From the NCBI GenBank assembly GCA_015059905.1, contig SUZN01000007.1, positions 103,141 through 167,140 of the forward strand: DNA of 64,000 nt, written 5' to 3'. Made by a program: the position numbers and the translations under genes. Below, in pieces: positions 19,943-30,680 of this stretch (position 1 is its first letter; every line of letters begins with the position of its first letter). The notes beneath the pieces were generated by a model. It had not been told where the DNA came from. It made no database searches and saw only the letters and a list, made by a program, of their open reading frames with translations. Source of the stretch: Rikenellaceae bacterium. GTDB lineage: Bacteria > Bacteroidota > Bacteroidia > Bacteroidales > Rikenellaceae.

Positions 19943-21133
19943 CTACAAAAAATTCTCAATCTTATCTACTATTCGCTCCGCCACCTCACGTTTCGACATC
20001 AGCGGCAGCTCCTCCTGACACTCTCGGTCGATGAGCGTAACAACATTTGTATCACCACGAAAACCTGCGCCCTCGGTACGCAACGAGTTAAGCACGATAA
20101 AGTCAAAATTCTTGCGTTCGAGCTTACCCTGCGCGTTCTGCTGCTCGTTCTCGGTCTCCATAGCAAAGCCCCCCAGCACGCGACCGCCCTTCTCGGCGCC
20201 CAGCGTAGCGGCAATATCCTTTGTGCGGCGCAACTCTATTCGCATATCGCTATCGCCTTTCTTGAGCTTCTGCTCCGCCACCGTTGCGGGGGTGTAATCC
20301 GCCACCGCAGCACACATCACTGCGCCATCGCTCGCGGCAAAACGCTCCACACACTCGCGCCACATATCCTCGGCACTCAACACATCCACACGTTCCACAC
20401 CCTGTGGCACATCGAGCGATGTGCGACCGCTAATAAGCGTAACTCTCGCGCCACGCGCCGCCAATGCCTCCGCCACAGCATAACCCATCTTACCCGATGA
20501 GTGATTTGAAATAAATCTCACGGGGTCAATAGGCTCGATGGTAGCACCCGCCGTCACAAGAAAGTGCTTACCCTCTAAACTCTTTTTTTTTTCAGCTAAA
20601 ATGGCTTTCACAGCCTCGAGAATCTGCTCTGGTTCTGCCATACGACCCTTGCCGACAAGTCCACTTGCAAGGAATCCAGAGCCTGGCTCCACGATATGCA
20701 CACCATCCTTGCGTAACTGCTCCATATTGCGTTGTGTAGCAACGTGAGCATACATATCCAGGTCCATAGCAGGAGCAACAGCCACAGGACAACGTGCCGA
20801 CAGATAACTTGTCAGCAGAAGATTATCAGCAACACCCGTTGCCATCTTCGCCATAGTGTTGGCTGTGGCGGGAGCGATAAGGTAGAGGTCGGCCCACTCA
20901 CCGAGCTTGACGTGTGAGTTCCACTCGCCATTTTCGGGGTTGAAGAAATCGACCAATATAGGGTGCTGCGACACAGTAGCCATCGTCAGCGGTGTGATGA
21001 ACTGTTTGGCGAGGGGCGTCATCACAACTCTGACCTCCGCACCAGCTGTCACCAATAAACGGCAAAGCACAGCCGACTTATAAGCGGCTATGCTACCCGT
21101 AATTCCAAGTAAGATATGTTTACCCTTCAACAT
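19943..21133 (-). CDS. coaBC: Bifunctional phosphopantothenoylcysteine decarboxylase / phosphopantothenate-cysteine ligase
   Basis: LLGITGSIAAYKSA; VTAGATIEPIDPVRFISNHSSGKMG. Confidence 0.97.
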   Translation of the reverse strand: MLKGKHILLGITGSIAAYKSAVLCRLLVTAGAEVRVVMTPLAKQFITPLTMATVSQHPILVDFFNPENGEWNSHVKLGEWADLYLIAPATANTMAKMATGVADNLLLTSYLSARCPVAVAPAMDLDMYAHVATQRNMEQLRKDGVHIVEPGSGFLASGLVGKGRMAEPEQILEAVKAILAEKKKSLEGKHFLVTAGATIEPIDPVRFISNHSSGKMGYAVAEALAARGARVTLISGRTSLDVPQGVERVDVLSAEDMWRECVERFAASDGAVMCAAVADYTPATVAEQKLKKGDSDMRIELRRTKDIAATLGAEKGGRVLGGFAMETENEQQNAQGKLERKNFDFIVLNSLRTEGAGFRGDTNVVTLIDRECQEELPLMSKREVAERIVDKIENFL

Positions 21134-21226
21134 ATAAGGAAAGTGTTAATTTTGGGGTATATATTCACTACATTACAAGGTTAGGTTATTGCCCAGCCTC
21201 ACAATGCACGCTCACCCCAGCGTTTA

Positions 21227-21535
21227 TTAACCCTTGCGATAATAGACCTCGTCATCGAGGAACTCCTCGGTAGCGATGATCACAGGCTTTGGAAGACGCT
21301 CATAGTAACGTGAAATCTCAATCTGCTCACGGTTCTCGAAAGTCTCCTCCATTGTATCGGTTGGTGATGAGAAATCTGCCAACTTACGATTAAGCTCGGT
21401 CTTAAGCTCGGTAGAGATCTGATTAGCACGGCGAGCAATGATGTTGATGCTCTCGTAGATGTTACCAGTCTCCTTGTCCAAATCGACCAATTTGCGTGTT
21501 ACAGTGTTGTTGGGAATGTTCTTCTTAATCTCCAT
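21227..21535 (-). CDS. rpoZ: RNA polymerase omega subunit (Bacteroidetes type)
   Basis: TGNIYESINIIARRANQIS; position between coaBC and bamD. Confidence 0.8.
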   Translation of the reverse strand: MEIKKNIPNNTVTRKLVDLDKETGNIYESINIIARRANQISTELKTELNRKLADFSSPTDTMEETFENREQIEISRYYERLPKPVIIATEEFLDDEVYYRKG

Positions 21536-21563
21536 CTCAAAATATATTTTGTCGTTGTTGTTC

Positions 21564-22451
21564 TTATTTATTTTCCTCTTGCTTCTGCTCTGCTACGCCT
21601 TGCTCTGCCTGCGCAGGCTCGTCATCAGCCTTGTTCTTCTCGATATAACGCTTTGCCACCTCGGCTGCCTGGTCGAGCTCCTGGCGATACTTCGACTCGG
21701 GATACTCCATTATAAACGAGTAGTAAGAGTCAAGCATTGTCATAAAACGGTCCGACTGCTTCGATGCCACAGAGTTGTCGGCAAACTTATACGCCGACAT
21801 TACGATGTAGTACATAATATCCTCACGGCGATGTGAATCGGGATACTTCTTCAACGCATTACGGAATGCAATGATAGCCGAGTCGTATCGAAGAATCTTG
21901 TAATATGTATAGGCGTTAAGGTATGTACGCTCCTCCATACGCCACGTCAAGTCGTGAGTCATCTCCAAGAAGTAATCGCGCTGCGCACTGTTAGGATGGT
22001 GCGACAGGAACTCCGAGATTGCGATGATGGCAGCCGCCGTCGTTGTCTGGTCACGCTCGGGACTTGGACACATATTGTAGAGACTGATGGCATACAACGC
22101 CTCGGCATTCTCGATAAAGACACTTCGACCATAGGTGCGGCGGAACTCGTCAAAGAGTGTCGCAGAGGTCTGGTAATCTACATTCTTGAAATAGCTATGT
22201 GCTCTGTAATATGCAACGGAGTCCTCCTGCGGAAAACCCTTCAGGTAAGGCTCGCAATGCTCAAACAGAAGAATTGCCTTTGTCCACTTCTCGCCCTTAT
22301 AATACTCCAAACCACGCTGGAAGATAAGGTCGGGGTCATCGGTGTTAATCACTCGCTGGAGGCTTGAGCAACTCGCCGCGAGAGCCCACACAACCACCAA
22401 GGGTATTATGTATGATAAAAATTTTCTCATATAGACTTCTTTACTGCACAT
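21564..22451 (-). CDS. bamD: Outer membrane assembly lipoprotein BamD
   Basis: SCSSLQRVINTDDPDLIFQRGLEYYKGEKWTKAILLFE; TPR-like. Confidence 0.9.
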   Translation of the reverse strand: MCSKEVYMRKFLSYIIPLVVVWALAASCSSLQRVINTDDPDLIFQRGLEYYKGEKWTKAILLFEHCEPYLKGFPQEDSVAYYRAHSYFKNVDYQTSATLFDEFRRTYGRSVFIENAEALYAISLYNMCPSPERDQTTTAAAIIAISEFLSHHPNSAQRDYFLEMTHDLTWRMEERTYLNAYTYYKILRYDSAIIAFRNALKKYPDSHRREDIMYYIVMSAYKFADNSVASKQSDRFMTMLDSYYSFIMEYPESKYRQELDQAAEVAKRYIEKNKADDEPAQAEQGVAEQKQEENK

Positions 22452-22623
22452 AGCAGGGTATTATCGTGCAAAATTACACATATTTTTTGTTATAACGACA
22501 TTTATGACAAATTATTTTCGCAGAAATAGAAAATCATCCGTTTTATCGCACATTTTGACCCCAAAAGAGACAAATCTTACCCCACCAATGCCCACATACA
22601 CAACAAATCGCCAACAACAAAAC

Positions 22624-22655
22624 AAGTGAGGCAGACCCAAAGCCTGCCCCACTCT
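22624..22655 (-). terminator. Rho-independent terminator after C10 peptidase
   Basis: Minus strand AGTGGGGCAGGC...GTCTGCCTCACTT + T-rich. Confidence 0.65.
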
Positions 22656-22675
22656 GCCTTCATATGGTTATCAGA

Positions 22676-24523
22676 TTACAACTGAACCTTCAAAACATAA
22701 GGATCGCTACCACAAGTGAATGAAACGGTATATTCACCTGGCTCAAACTTCGACATATCGACCTTTGGACCTCGCTCGTGGTAGATAGAGTACTCCGAAT
22801 CAAGTTCACGGTTGAAATATACTCCACCAGCTGTAGCACCACTTGTCTTCACATTGCCTTCAGAGTCCTTCACCTCATACTTAAGAGCAATGGTCGAGTA
22901 GAATGAGAGCACCTTATCAGCCTTATCGTAAGTCATCTTCAAATTCTCGGCAATCTCCTCTGGTGAAGCACATACCACAATCTCAAAGACCTCACTACCA
23001 TCACGCATCCACTCCCACTCGCCTGGGTTCTGACCCTTGTAGTAGTAACGCAGACGGTAACCTGGCTTCAACTCCGACTTGATGATTACATTCTTCTGAC
23101 CATCGGTAGCCTTCCACAACTCACCACCCTGTGGGATATTGTCAAAGTAGTTCTCATCCACAGTCTCGATAAATGTACCATCCCTGTCACACAACATCAA
23201 GTTTACATAACCAGTGAAAGGACCGATAGTATTATTTCGACCGATTGTCTGTCTCAATGGAATAGGTGTATTTGACTTAAACTCTGTCAGCTTTGACTCA
23301 AGTCCCCACCAAGTACAAGTCCAAACGTCCTCCTCTGGCTTTTCAGGATTTTTACGGCTTGTTCCCAAAGTCACATAGCTACATACGTCACGAGGCTGTG
23401 ATGTACCGTCACGGTCAGGCTCGAAGTAGAACGCAGCGCCCATCGAACGGCAGAAATCATTATCGGGCAGATAGTAATAACCATCGGCACTACCGCCCCA
23501 GCCGTAGTTCAGGTGGAAATAATCGCGCTTGTCATAACCATCAAGAACATATGCGTGACCACCACCAGCACCTACCATAGGACCATACTCAACAAGGTTC
23601 TTCTTCAGCAAATCGTACCACTCCTGCTCTGTATAGCTACCTGAGCCCAACCAACGTGAGCCCTTAGAGTACTTAAAGTACTTCGACATTCTTTCAGGCA
23701 TCCAGGCTGTCACAGCACCCGAGCCACCTGGAGCCCAGCCCATACTCATCGCTGTACCTACGTCATACATAAGCTGTGCAACAGCATCGCCCTCGTATGT
23801 AGTGTACTCGCCGCGATGGTACTCCATCAACATATTGTTCCACTTATACTCGCGACCAAGCTCATTGGCAGGAATAACCTTCTCCTCCTGACCCTCTGGA
23901 TGCAGGGTATAACTTGGAGTAGTGCCCACACCACAATCTGGCCAGCAGTGGTAGCGCATCACGATACAGATAGCCGTTGCCACACAACCCGATGGAGCCT
24001 TACCACCAGTATATTGAGGAGACAAACGGTTATATGGCTCACCCTGATTCCACTTCGCAGTCTCATACAGGAGCTCCTCGACGTTATCGTCTGTATCATC
24101 GAAGATAATGCCACCATTAAGTGGTGGGATGTTCGCCTCACGCGATGCCTCAATCTGGTCACACCATGCAGAGAGCATCCAACGTGTTGCATCGGCGATA
24201 TTATTAACCTCAAAATTACCCTCGTTAGAGTAAGCGATGATAGGGCGTGTGCTATTGTCACCCGAAACGATAACAAAGCCCTTCGCATCAGCACGATTAT
24301 AGATATACATCAACGCCTCATCAGCATCTGTCACCGCGCCACGCGTAACAGCAGCATTTATATCAGAACCAGCCCACTCCAAATCCAAATTTACACTCGC
24401 ACCACGAGTAACGGTCTGTGAAAAGAACTGCGTAGCAATCTCACGAGCCTTCTTCTCACCTATCGGAGCCGCCGACAGACAAAGCGATATAAAAAGTAGC
24501 GGTATAAATAATAACTTCTTCAT
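22676..24523 (-). CDS. C10-family (streptopain/SpeB-like) cysteine peptidase with propeptide
   Basis: APSGCVATAICIVMRYHCWP (Cys) and GGGHAYVLDGYDKRDYFHLNYGWGG (His). Confidence 0.92.
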   Translation of the reverse strand: MKKLLFIPLLFISLCLSAAPIGEKKAREIATQFFSQTVTRGASVNLDLEWAGSDINAAVTRGAVTDADEALMYIYNRADAKGFVIVSGDNSTRPIIAYSNEGNFEVNNIADATRWMLSAWCDQIEASREANIPPLNGGIIFDDTDDNVEELLYETAKWNQGEPYNRLSPQYTGGKAPSGCVATAICIVMRYHCWPDCGVGTTPSYTLHPEGQEEKVIPANELGREYKWNNMLMEYHRGEYTTYEGDAVAQLMYDVGTAMSMGWAPGGSGAVTAWMPERMSKYFKYSKGSRWLGSGSYTEQEWYDLLKKNLVEYGPMVGAGGGHAYVLDGYDKRDYFHLNYGWGGSADGYYYLPDNDFCRSMGAAFYFEPDRDGTSQPRDVCSYVTLGTSRKNPEKPEEDVWTCTWWGLESKLTEFKSNTPIPLRQTIGRNNTIGPFTGYVNLMLCDRDGTFIETVDENYFDNIPQGGELWKATDGQKNVIIKSELKPGYRLRYYYKGQNPGEWEWMRDGSEVFEIVVCASPEEIAENLKMTYDKADKVLSFYSTIALKYEVKDSEGNVKTSGATAGGVYFNRELDSEYSIYHERGPKVDMSKFEPGEYTVSFTCGSDPYVLKVQL

Positions 24524-24538
24524 AATTCCAAGCTACGA

Positions 24539-25660
24539 TTAAAAGTTAGATAAATCAATACGTGAAACACCTGTACAATGCTTAAGCTCCAACTTATGGG
24601 CACCTGCTGCCTGTACTGTAATGGTGTGCTGCTCCTCACCATCCTGGTAACGGTGATCGTTCTCCTCATTAAACATTGAGACTGTTCCATCACCCCACAT
24701 TACACAACCCGAAACTGCAGCCGAGCCATATACCTGTGGCAAAGCGGCACGCTCGCCACGATGTGTGATGTATGCACACTGCCAAGCAACCTCCTCATCA
24801 ACCGAGAAGACAGCCATAGGATGGATGTAGTTTGGACGGAAGTTGATACTCTTCGTCGTGCTACGCATATAGGTAGAGCCATCGGTGAAATTCACACACA
24901 CTGTAATACCCTTATAGCAAGGCAGTGCTGGAACAACAAAGTAGAAGTCGGTAGGAGTCTCCGAAAGCAGAATACCTGACTTACCGCAATCTACTGTAAT
25001 CACATCCGAGGTTGTAACATCGTCAGCACGGAATGATGCTGTACCATCATTACTGTTGATATACATTCTACCCGCCAAAATCTCGCCGTTATTACCCAGC
25101 ACATCAATGCTCTTCACCGTCTTTGGGTCCTCGCTGCTGCCTGCAATACTCAAGCGCAGGTAAGAGACAACATTCTTAAATAGGTATGATGAGCCATCGT
25201 CGCTTGAGCCAAACATCACGTTCGACTTTGGACAATAAGTACCCTTCACATAATCCTGCTTAGAGCGAAGCTCAGTGATAAGCTCGGCATTTGTAGCAGT
25301 AGTCTGTGAATAATCAATATTACCCATACCTGGATAGATGGCATAATACTTTGACACCTTATCCAACATTGGGTCAAAAGTATCCTTACGGTTAAAAACA
25401 CCCACACGGTCACCTGTCTTACCGCCAAATGTCCACTGTGAATACTCTTTAGGACCAATGATAGTAATCTCATCGCCTGAATTCCAAACAGACTTGAGCT
25501 CCTCATTCAACTGCACACGAGTCTTATCCTCCTCGCCGCCTATTGTCGCATATATCTTATCTTTAGAGATGGCAATTGGCTGCTCATCAACGGCTGTATT
25601 ATCTTTTGTACAAGAGGTAATAACCGCCGCAAGTACTAATAATAAATAACACTTCTTCAT
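24539..25660 (-). CDS. Fimbrillin-like lipoprotein
   Basis: Lipobox ITSC; TRVQLNEELKSVWNSGDEITI typical fimbrillin-family strand; start set at internal MKKCYLL. Confidence 0.75.
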   Translation of the reverse strand: MKKCYLLLVLAAVITSCTKDNTAVDEQPIAISKDKIYATIGGEEDKTRVQLNEELKSVWNSGDEITIIGPKEYSQWTFGGKTGDRVGVFNRKDTFDPMLDKVSKYYAIYPGMGNIDYSQTTATNAELITELRSKQDYVKGTYCPKSNVMFGSSDDGSSYLFKNVVSYLRLSIAGSSEDPKTVKSIDVLGNNGEILAGRMYINSNDGTASFRADDVTTSDVITVDCGKSGILLSETPTDFYFVVPALPCYKGITVCVNFTDGSTYMRSTTKSINFRPNYIHPMAVFSVDEEVAWQCAYITHRGERAALPQVYGSAAVSGCVMWGDGTVSMFNEENDHRYQDGEEQHTITVQAAGAHKLELKHCTGVSRIDLSNF

Positions 25661-25662
25661 AA

Positions 25663-26367
25663 TTACCACTCGATTTTAGGTGCTTCAATAGGATCCTGAA
25701 TGCGGTGTGTAGCCTCCTGTATTACAGTGAGGGCATAAGTACACTTCGCACCCTCATATTCGCTGACAACAGTCAGCAACGCGCGGCGCTCTTCAACAGT
25801 TTTATTGGCCTCGACCTCAAATGTGAAATAACCCGAGCCCTTCTGATCTGCGCCATATTTGGTTGATACGAAGTCGCCTTCGGTAATCTCCACACGCCAA
25901 GGATACTTAGGGTCGGTGAGCTTAATCATAATAATATAGCTACCCTCGGTTGCTTTCACATTCACCTCGCCACGATTTGTTGGGTAGAGGTCGGGGAATG
26001 TAAGGCTCGATAGCTCAAAGCCATCAAATGTACCTGAGCCCGCCTTTTGTGAGATAGCAACCACCTGTGACTGCGAACCCGATGTAAGAGTGAGTTCTGC
26101 TGTACGTGCCTTGCCTGCATAATTCTTCTTGGCAGTAACCGAAACTGTCTGCTTCTCGATATCTACCTTCGCTGTGCACCACGATTTCGATGGAGTTGCC
26201 ACCAAGTCTGCGCCCGAAGTCACAGTGACACTTTTCGTACCACCGCTTGCAGGAAACTCGATAGAAGGAGCCGATACCGTCAAGGCAACCTCTCCATCTC
26301 CACCCGAACATCCACAAACAACAGCGGCAAACAGAGCTACTGCAAGTGTTGATAAAAGATGTTTCAT
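25663..26367 (-). CDS. BACON-domain lipoprotein
   Basis: Lipobox VCGC; SIEFPASGGTKSVTVTSGADLVATPSKSWCTAKVD. Confidence 0.85.
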   Translation of the reverse strand: MKHLLSTLAVALFAAVVCGCSGGDGEVALTVSAPSIEFPASGGTKSVTVTSGADLVATPSKSWCTAKVDIEKQTVSVTAKKNYAGKARTAELTLTSGSQSQVVAISQKAGSGTFDGFELSSLTFPDLYPTNRGEVNVKATEGSYIIMIKLTDPKYPWRVEITEGDFVSTKYGADQKGSGYFTFEVEANKTVEERRALLTVVSEYEGAKCTYALTVIQEATHRIQDPIEAPKIEW

Positions 26368-26518
26368 TGTAAATAAGTAGTTTTGTAGGTTTATAATTTC
26401 GTTTATCTATTTTCTGACTATAAATATACGAATTATTTTTTACACTAAAGCTATCACCCTTAACAAAAATGCATATTTATGGTTAAAGAGCAGAAATTTC
26501 CAGCATACTGCAATAAAA

Positions 26519-26555
26519 AATGGGACTGCCGAATACCATAATCAGCAGTCCCTAT
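26519..26555 (-). terminator. Rho-independent terminator
   Basis: Minus strand GGGACTGCTGATTATGGTATTCGGCAGTCCC + T-run. Confidence 0.8.
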
Positions 26556-26575
26556 ATAGATTTTTATCCTTTTAC

Positions 26576-28009
26576 CTACTTCGCGTCGTTCCAGTTATCT
26601 GTGCGGAATGGAGGCACAGGAATACCGATAATATTAGTCAAATCGCAAGGAATATAGTTGCGGAATGCATAACGTACCGCCACAGGCTCCTGCACCTTGT
26701 CGCTCCATACGCGCAACTCGCGATGACCACTTACGTGAGCATTTGCTGGGTGGAACACCTTGTCGGCACCTGCCACCTCGAAGCCCTTAACCCACTTGCC
26801 ATAACCTGGCTGGATACCAACACCCACATTCTTCAGTGTAACGATTGCTGTGTTCTTATCCACGCGCATTGACTCATAGGTTGGTGCAACAATATCAACA
26901 CCGCCCTGACCATACAAATCACGCATTGCGAAGGCTGCCATACGCTCGCCCACCTCATTCTTCTTTGCTGGATGGATGCAAACCTCCTCGCCAGTGTCGG
27001 TTGTTGCCGCCATAGCGCAGTTAGGGATATTTGCCAATGCACGCTGCTGACACTCCACAAACAAAGGATATGCTATTGCGCGTGAGTTACCATAGCTGTG
27101 AGGAGCAATCATCGTAAAGTAGAAAGGCATTTTGTTCTCCTTATCGCCCCAGTCCTCACGCCACTGCTGCACCATACGAGCCTGCATAATGTCGTAGTGG
27201 TCGATATCGCCCAGATTAGAGCAACCCTGATACCACAAGAAACCACGGGCATTGTACTTACGGATAGGTGCAATCATAGCGCAGTAAAGCTCCGAAGGCT
27301 TGATTGAGTGAATCTTATGCTTGTGCTCAAGCTGCTCCTTCGAGAGCACATCCTCCAGAGCCTTAATTGGCATCCACGACTCGATGCGAGTACCGCCCCA
27401 ATTTGAGGTGATGATACCGATAGGGAAATCAACCTTACCCACCAGATTATAGGCAAAAGTATATGCTACGGCTGACATATTGGCTACGCTGCTTGGTGTA
27501 GGGCACAACCACTCGCCACCCACGCAGTCCTCCTTATCCTCGTTGTAGGAACGGGCACGAGGCACGGTGAACATACGAATCTGGTCAGCATACTTCGTAG
27601 CCGAGAAGATAAACTCCTTCGCATTCTCCACAGGCTGACGATCCCAGCCCCTTACAGGCATCTCCATATTACTCTGACCCGATGTAATCCACACATCACC
27701 AATCATTACATTCTCCAGCACGATCTCCTCTCCATCAGAGATTGAGATGGTGTACTTGTCAAATGAGCCAGCAGGCGTAGCCACCTTCACAGCCCAGTTA
27801 CCATTCTCATCCGCCTGGGTCTTAATCTTTGCCTTGTCCCACGACACCTTAACGGTAACCTTGGCATCGGCATCAGCCTTACCCCACAGATTTACATCTG
27901 TATTCTGCTGCAAGACCATATTACTACCCAGCACCTTGGGCAACACCACCTTTGCCGAAGCACCAAAAGCCAGGGCAGTAGCGGCAACCAACAATAATAA
28001 CTTTTTCAT
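26576..28009 (-). CDS. Sialate O-acetylesterase-like SGNH esterase
   Basis: VWITSGQSNMEMPVRGW; GFLWYQGCSN. Confidence 0.9.
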   Translation of the reverse strand: MKKLLLLVAATALAFGASAKVVLPKVLGSNMVLQQNTDVNLWGKADADAKVTVKVSWDKAKIKTQADENGNWAVKVATPAGSFDKYTISISDGEEIVLENVMIGDVWITSGQSNMEMPVRGWDRQPVENAKEFIFSATKYADQIRMFTVPRARSYNEDKEDCVGGEWLCPTPSSVANMSAVAYTFAYNLVGKVDFPIGIITSNWGGTRIESWMPIKALEDVLSKEQLEHKHKIHSIKPSELYCAMIAPIRKYNARGFLWYQGCSNLGDIDHYDIMQARMVQQWREDWGDKENKMPFYFTMIAPHSYGNSRAIAYPLFVECQQRALANIPNCAMAATTDTGEEVCIHPAKKNEVGERMAAFAMRDLYGQGGVDIVAPTYESMRVDKNTAIVTLKNVGVGIQPGYGKWVKGFEVAGADKVFHPANAHVSGHRELRVWSDKVQEPVAVRYAFRNYIPCDLTNIIGIPVPPFRTDNWNDAK

Positions 28010-28036
28010 ATTCATTTAGTTTTAGGTTATTTAAGA

Positions 28037-29497
28037 TTATCTCACATCATTCCAGTCGTCAGTACGGAACGGAATAGCTGGCACACCATAGAGGTTTTTC
28101 AGATTGACCTCGCCTACCACATTATGGAATGCATAGCGCACAGCAACAGGCTTCTTCACCTCATCACACCACACTGTGACTATACTACCCCACACGCGTG
28201 CCTGGGCAGGATAAAATTTTCTATCCTCACCCGCAAGCTCAAAGCCTTTGACGGGGACATTGCTCCAAGGAGCCAAACCTTGAGGTGCATTCTTCATCTT
28301 TACCTTCACCTTGCCATCCTCCAGCACCTCGTGTGACTCATACTGCGGAGCCTTTGCCTCAAAACCCTTTGCGCCGTAGGTCTGCGCCATTGCCAATGCC
28401 GCCAGACGCTCTCCAATCTCGAACTTTTTGGGTGGGTGCAGGCAGGTAGCATCGCCCAAATCGGTCGTTGCCGCCATACCGCTGTTTGGGATTATATTCA
28501 TCGCACGCTCCTGACACTCCACAAAGAGAGGTAATGTGGTGTCGGTGTAGGAGTTACAATAGAAGTAAGGTGGTATCTGCACATAGTAGAAAGGCATCTT
28601 CGCCTCCTTGTCGCCCCAATCCTCACGCCACTGCTTTGCCATACGCGCCAGCATAACGTCATAGTGGTCAATATCGCCCAGATATTCCAGGCTCTGATAA
28701 CCGAGGTTGGCCTCGCCCTGATACCACAGAAAACCCTTCGCAGCATAGTCACGCACAGGCGCAATCATACCGCAATAGAGCTCGGAAGGGGTAAGCGGAT
28801 GCAACGTATGCTTATGCTTTATCTGCTCCTCTGTCGCAATCTCACGCAGAGCCGCCAGCGGCATCCAACACTCTACGCGCGAGCCACCCCAGCCTGCTGT
28901 AATAACACCAACGGGATAATCCAGATGATGTACCAGCTCGTGTGCAAAGAAGTACGCCACAGCCGAGGTCTCCGCCACACTCTCGGGCGCAGCCTCGCGC
29001 CACTCGCCCACACAATCATCGAGGTCCTTGTCGTATGAACGAGCCTTCTGCACCGTAAACATACGAATCTTATCCCTCATCGCGCCCGCACGACGTATGA
29101 ACTGCATCGAGTTCTCCACAGGCTGATGCATATATCCCTTCACAGGCATCTCCATATTACTCTGACCCACGCAGACCCACACATCGCCGAACATAATATT
29201 CTCAAGCGTAAGTGGCTCTCCGTCCGAGATGGTAATTGTATGCTTGTCGTAAGAGCCCGCAGGTGTTGCCACCATGACCGACCAATTACCCTTGTCGTCC
29301 GCCTTCGTCTTGATCTTTCCCTTCGCCCACGACACCACAACGGTAACACCCTTATCAGCCTCACTCTTACCCCAGAGCTTAACCTCCGAGTTCTGCTGCA
29401 TAACCATATTACTACCCAATATCTTGGGTAAAACAACGGTAGCCGATGCGCCCCAGGCGAGGCACACGGCTACCATTGACATTATAAGTCTTTTCAT
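28037..29497 (-). CDS. Sialate O-acetylesterase-like SGNH esterase, paralogue
   Basis: VWVCVGQSNMEMPVKGY; GFLWYQGEANLG; start moved to internal MKRLIMS, avoiding overlap with galK. Confidence 0.9.
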   Translation of the reverse strand: MKRLIMSMVAVCLAWGASATVVLPKILGSNMVMQQNSEVKLWGKSEADKGVTVVVSWAKGKIKTKADDKGNWSVMVATPAGSYDKHTITISDGEPLTLENIMFGDVWVCVGQSNMEMPVKGYMHQPVENSMQFIRRAGAMRDKIRMFTVQKARSYDKDLDDCVGEWREAAPESVAETSAVAYFFAHELVHHLDYPVGVITAGWGGSRVECWMPLAALREIATEEQIKHKHTLHPLTPSELYCGMIAPVRDYAAKGFLWYQGEANLGYQSLEYLGDIDHYDVMLARMAKQWREDWGDKEAKMPFYYVQIPPYFYCNSYTDTTLPLFVECQERAMNIIPNSGMAATTDLGDATCLHPPKKFEIGERLAALAMAQTYGAKGFEAKAPQYESHEVLEDGKVKVKMKNAPQGLAPWSNVPVKGFELAGEDRKFYPAQARVWGSIVTVWCDEVKKPVAVRYAFHNVVGEVNLKNLYGVPAIPFRTDDWNDVR

Positions 29498-29507
29498 AAG
29501 AATACTC

Positions 29508-30650
29508 TTACTCCAACTTACGAGCACCGTCAGAGATTACTACATCGTAAACCTTTGGCTCGTGACCATAAGCTGCATTGAACTTTGACTTCGCAGTTGC
29601 GATGAAGTTATCGTAGAGGTCAGCCTTAACGAGGTTGATTGTACAACCGCCGAAACCACCGCCCATAATACGAGAACCTGTTACACCGCACTCCTTTGCG
29701 ATAGTTGCCAAGAGGTCGAGCTCCTCGCAGCTAACCTCATAATCCTTTGACATACCCCAGTGAGTCTCGTACATACGCTCACCAACAGTCTCCAAATCGC
29801 CCTTCTCCAAAGCATCACATACGTCAAGCACACGCTTCTCCTCGCCGATAACGTAACGAGCACGCATATAATCCTCAGCTGTAATCTGACCCTTAATCGC
29901 ATCCAACTGCTCCATTGTAGCACCACGCAAAGTCTCCTGACCCAAGGTCTTCGCTACACGCTCGCAAGACTCACGACGCTTGTTGTAAGGCGAACCTACC
30001 AACTCGTGCTTAACAACAGAATCGAGCAATACCAAACGATAGCCATAAGCCTCTGGGTCGAATGGGAAATACTCAAACTCTGAAGAGAGGCAGTCCAAAC
30101 GCATCAAGTTACCCTTCTTACCGTGTACTGAAGCGAACTGATCCATGATACCGCACTTAACACCGCAGTAGTTGTGCTCTGTTGACTGACCGATGCGAGC
30201 CAACTCGAACTTTCCGAACTTATCCTCGTTGTAGATGTGGTTCAACGCAAAAGCGAATGTTGACTCCAAAGCAGCTGATGATGAAAGACCAGCACCGAGA
30301 GGTACATCACCACCAAAAGCTGTATCAAAACCCTCTACCTTACCGCCACGCTTCAAAATCTCACGTGCAACACCGAAGATGTAGCAAGCCCAAGACTGCT
30401 CTGGCTTATCCTCCTCGTTCAAACCGAAGATAGCATACTCCTTCAAATCTACTGAGTAAGCACGAATCTTATCAGTTCCGTTAGGCTTAATCTCTGCTAC
30501 CATACCCTTATCGATAGCACCTGGGAATACGAAACCACCGTTGTAGTCAGTATGCTCACCGATAAGGTTGATACGACCTGGAGATGTGTAAAGCTCACCT
30601 GTTGTGCCGAACTTCTCGGCAAATTTCTCTCTAATTAACTGAATGTCCAT
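29508..30650 (-). CDS. galK: Galactokinase
   Basis: SPGRINLIGEHTDYNGGFVFP; GDVPLGAGLSSSAALE; GSRIMGGGFGGCTINLV. Confidence 0.97.
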   Translation of the reverse strand: MDIQLIREKFAEKFGTTGELYTSPGRINLIGEHTDYNGGFVFPGAIDKGMVAEIKPNGTDKIRAYSVDLKEYAIFGLNEEDKPEQSWACYIFGVAREILKRGGKVEGFDTAFGGDVPLGAGLSSSAALESTFAFALNHIYNEDKFGKFELARIGQSTEHNYCGVKCGIMDQFASVHGKKGNLMRLDCLSSEFEYFPFDPEAYGYRLVLLDSVVKHELVGSPYNKRRESCERVAKTLGQETLRGATMEQLDAIKGQITAEDYMRARYVIGEEKRVLDVCDALEKGDLETVGERMYETHWGMSKDYEVSCEELDLLATIAKECGVTGSRIMGGGFGGCTINLVKADLYDNFIATAKSKFNAAYGHEPKVYDVVISDGARKLE

Positions 30651-30680
30651 AGTTTTAAGTTTTAATGTTTATTGTTTATG

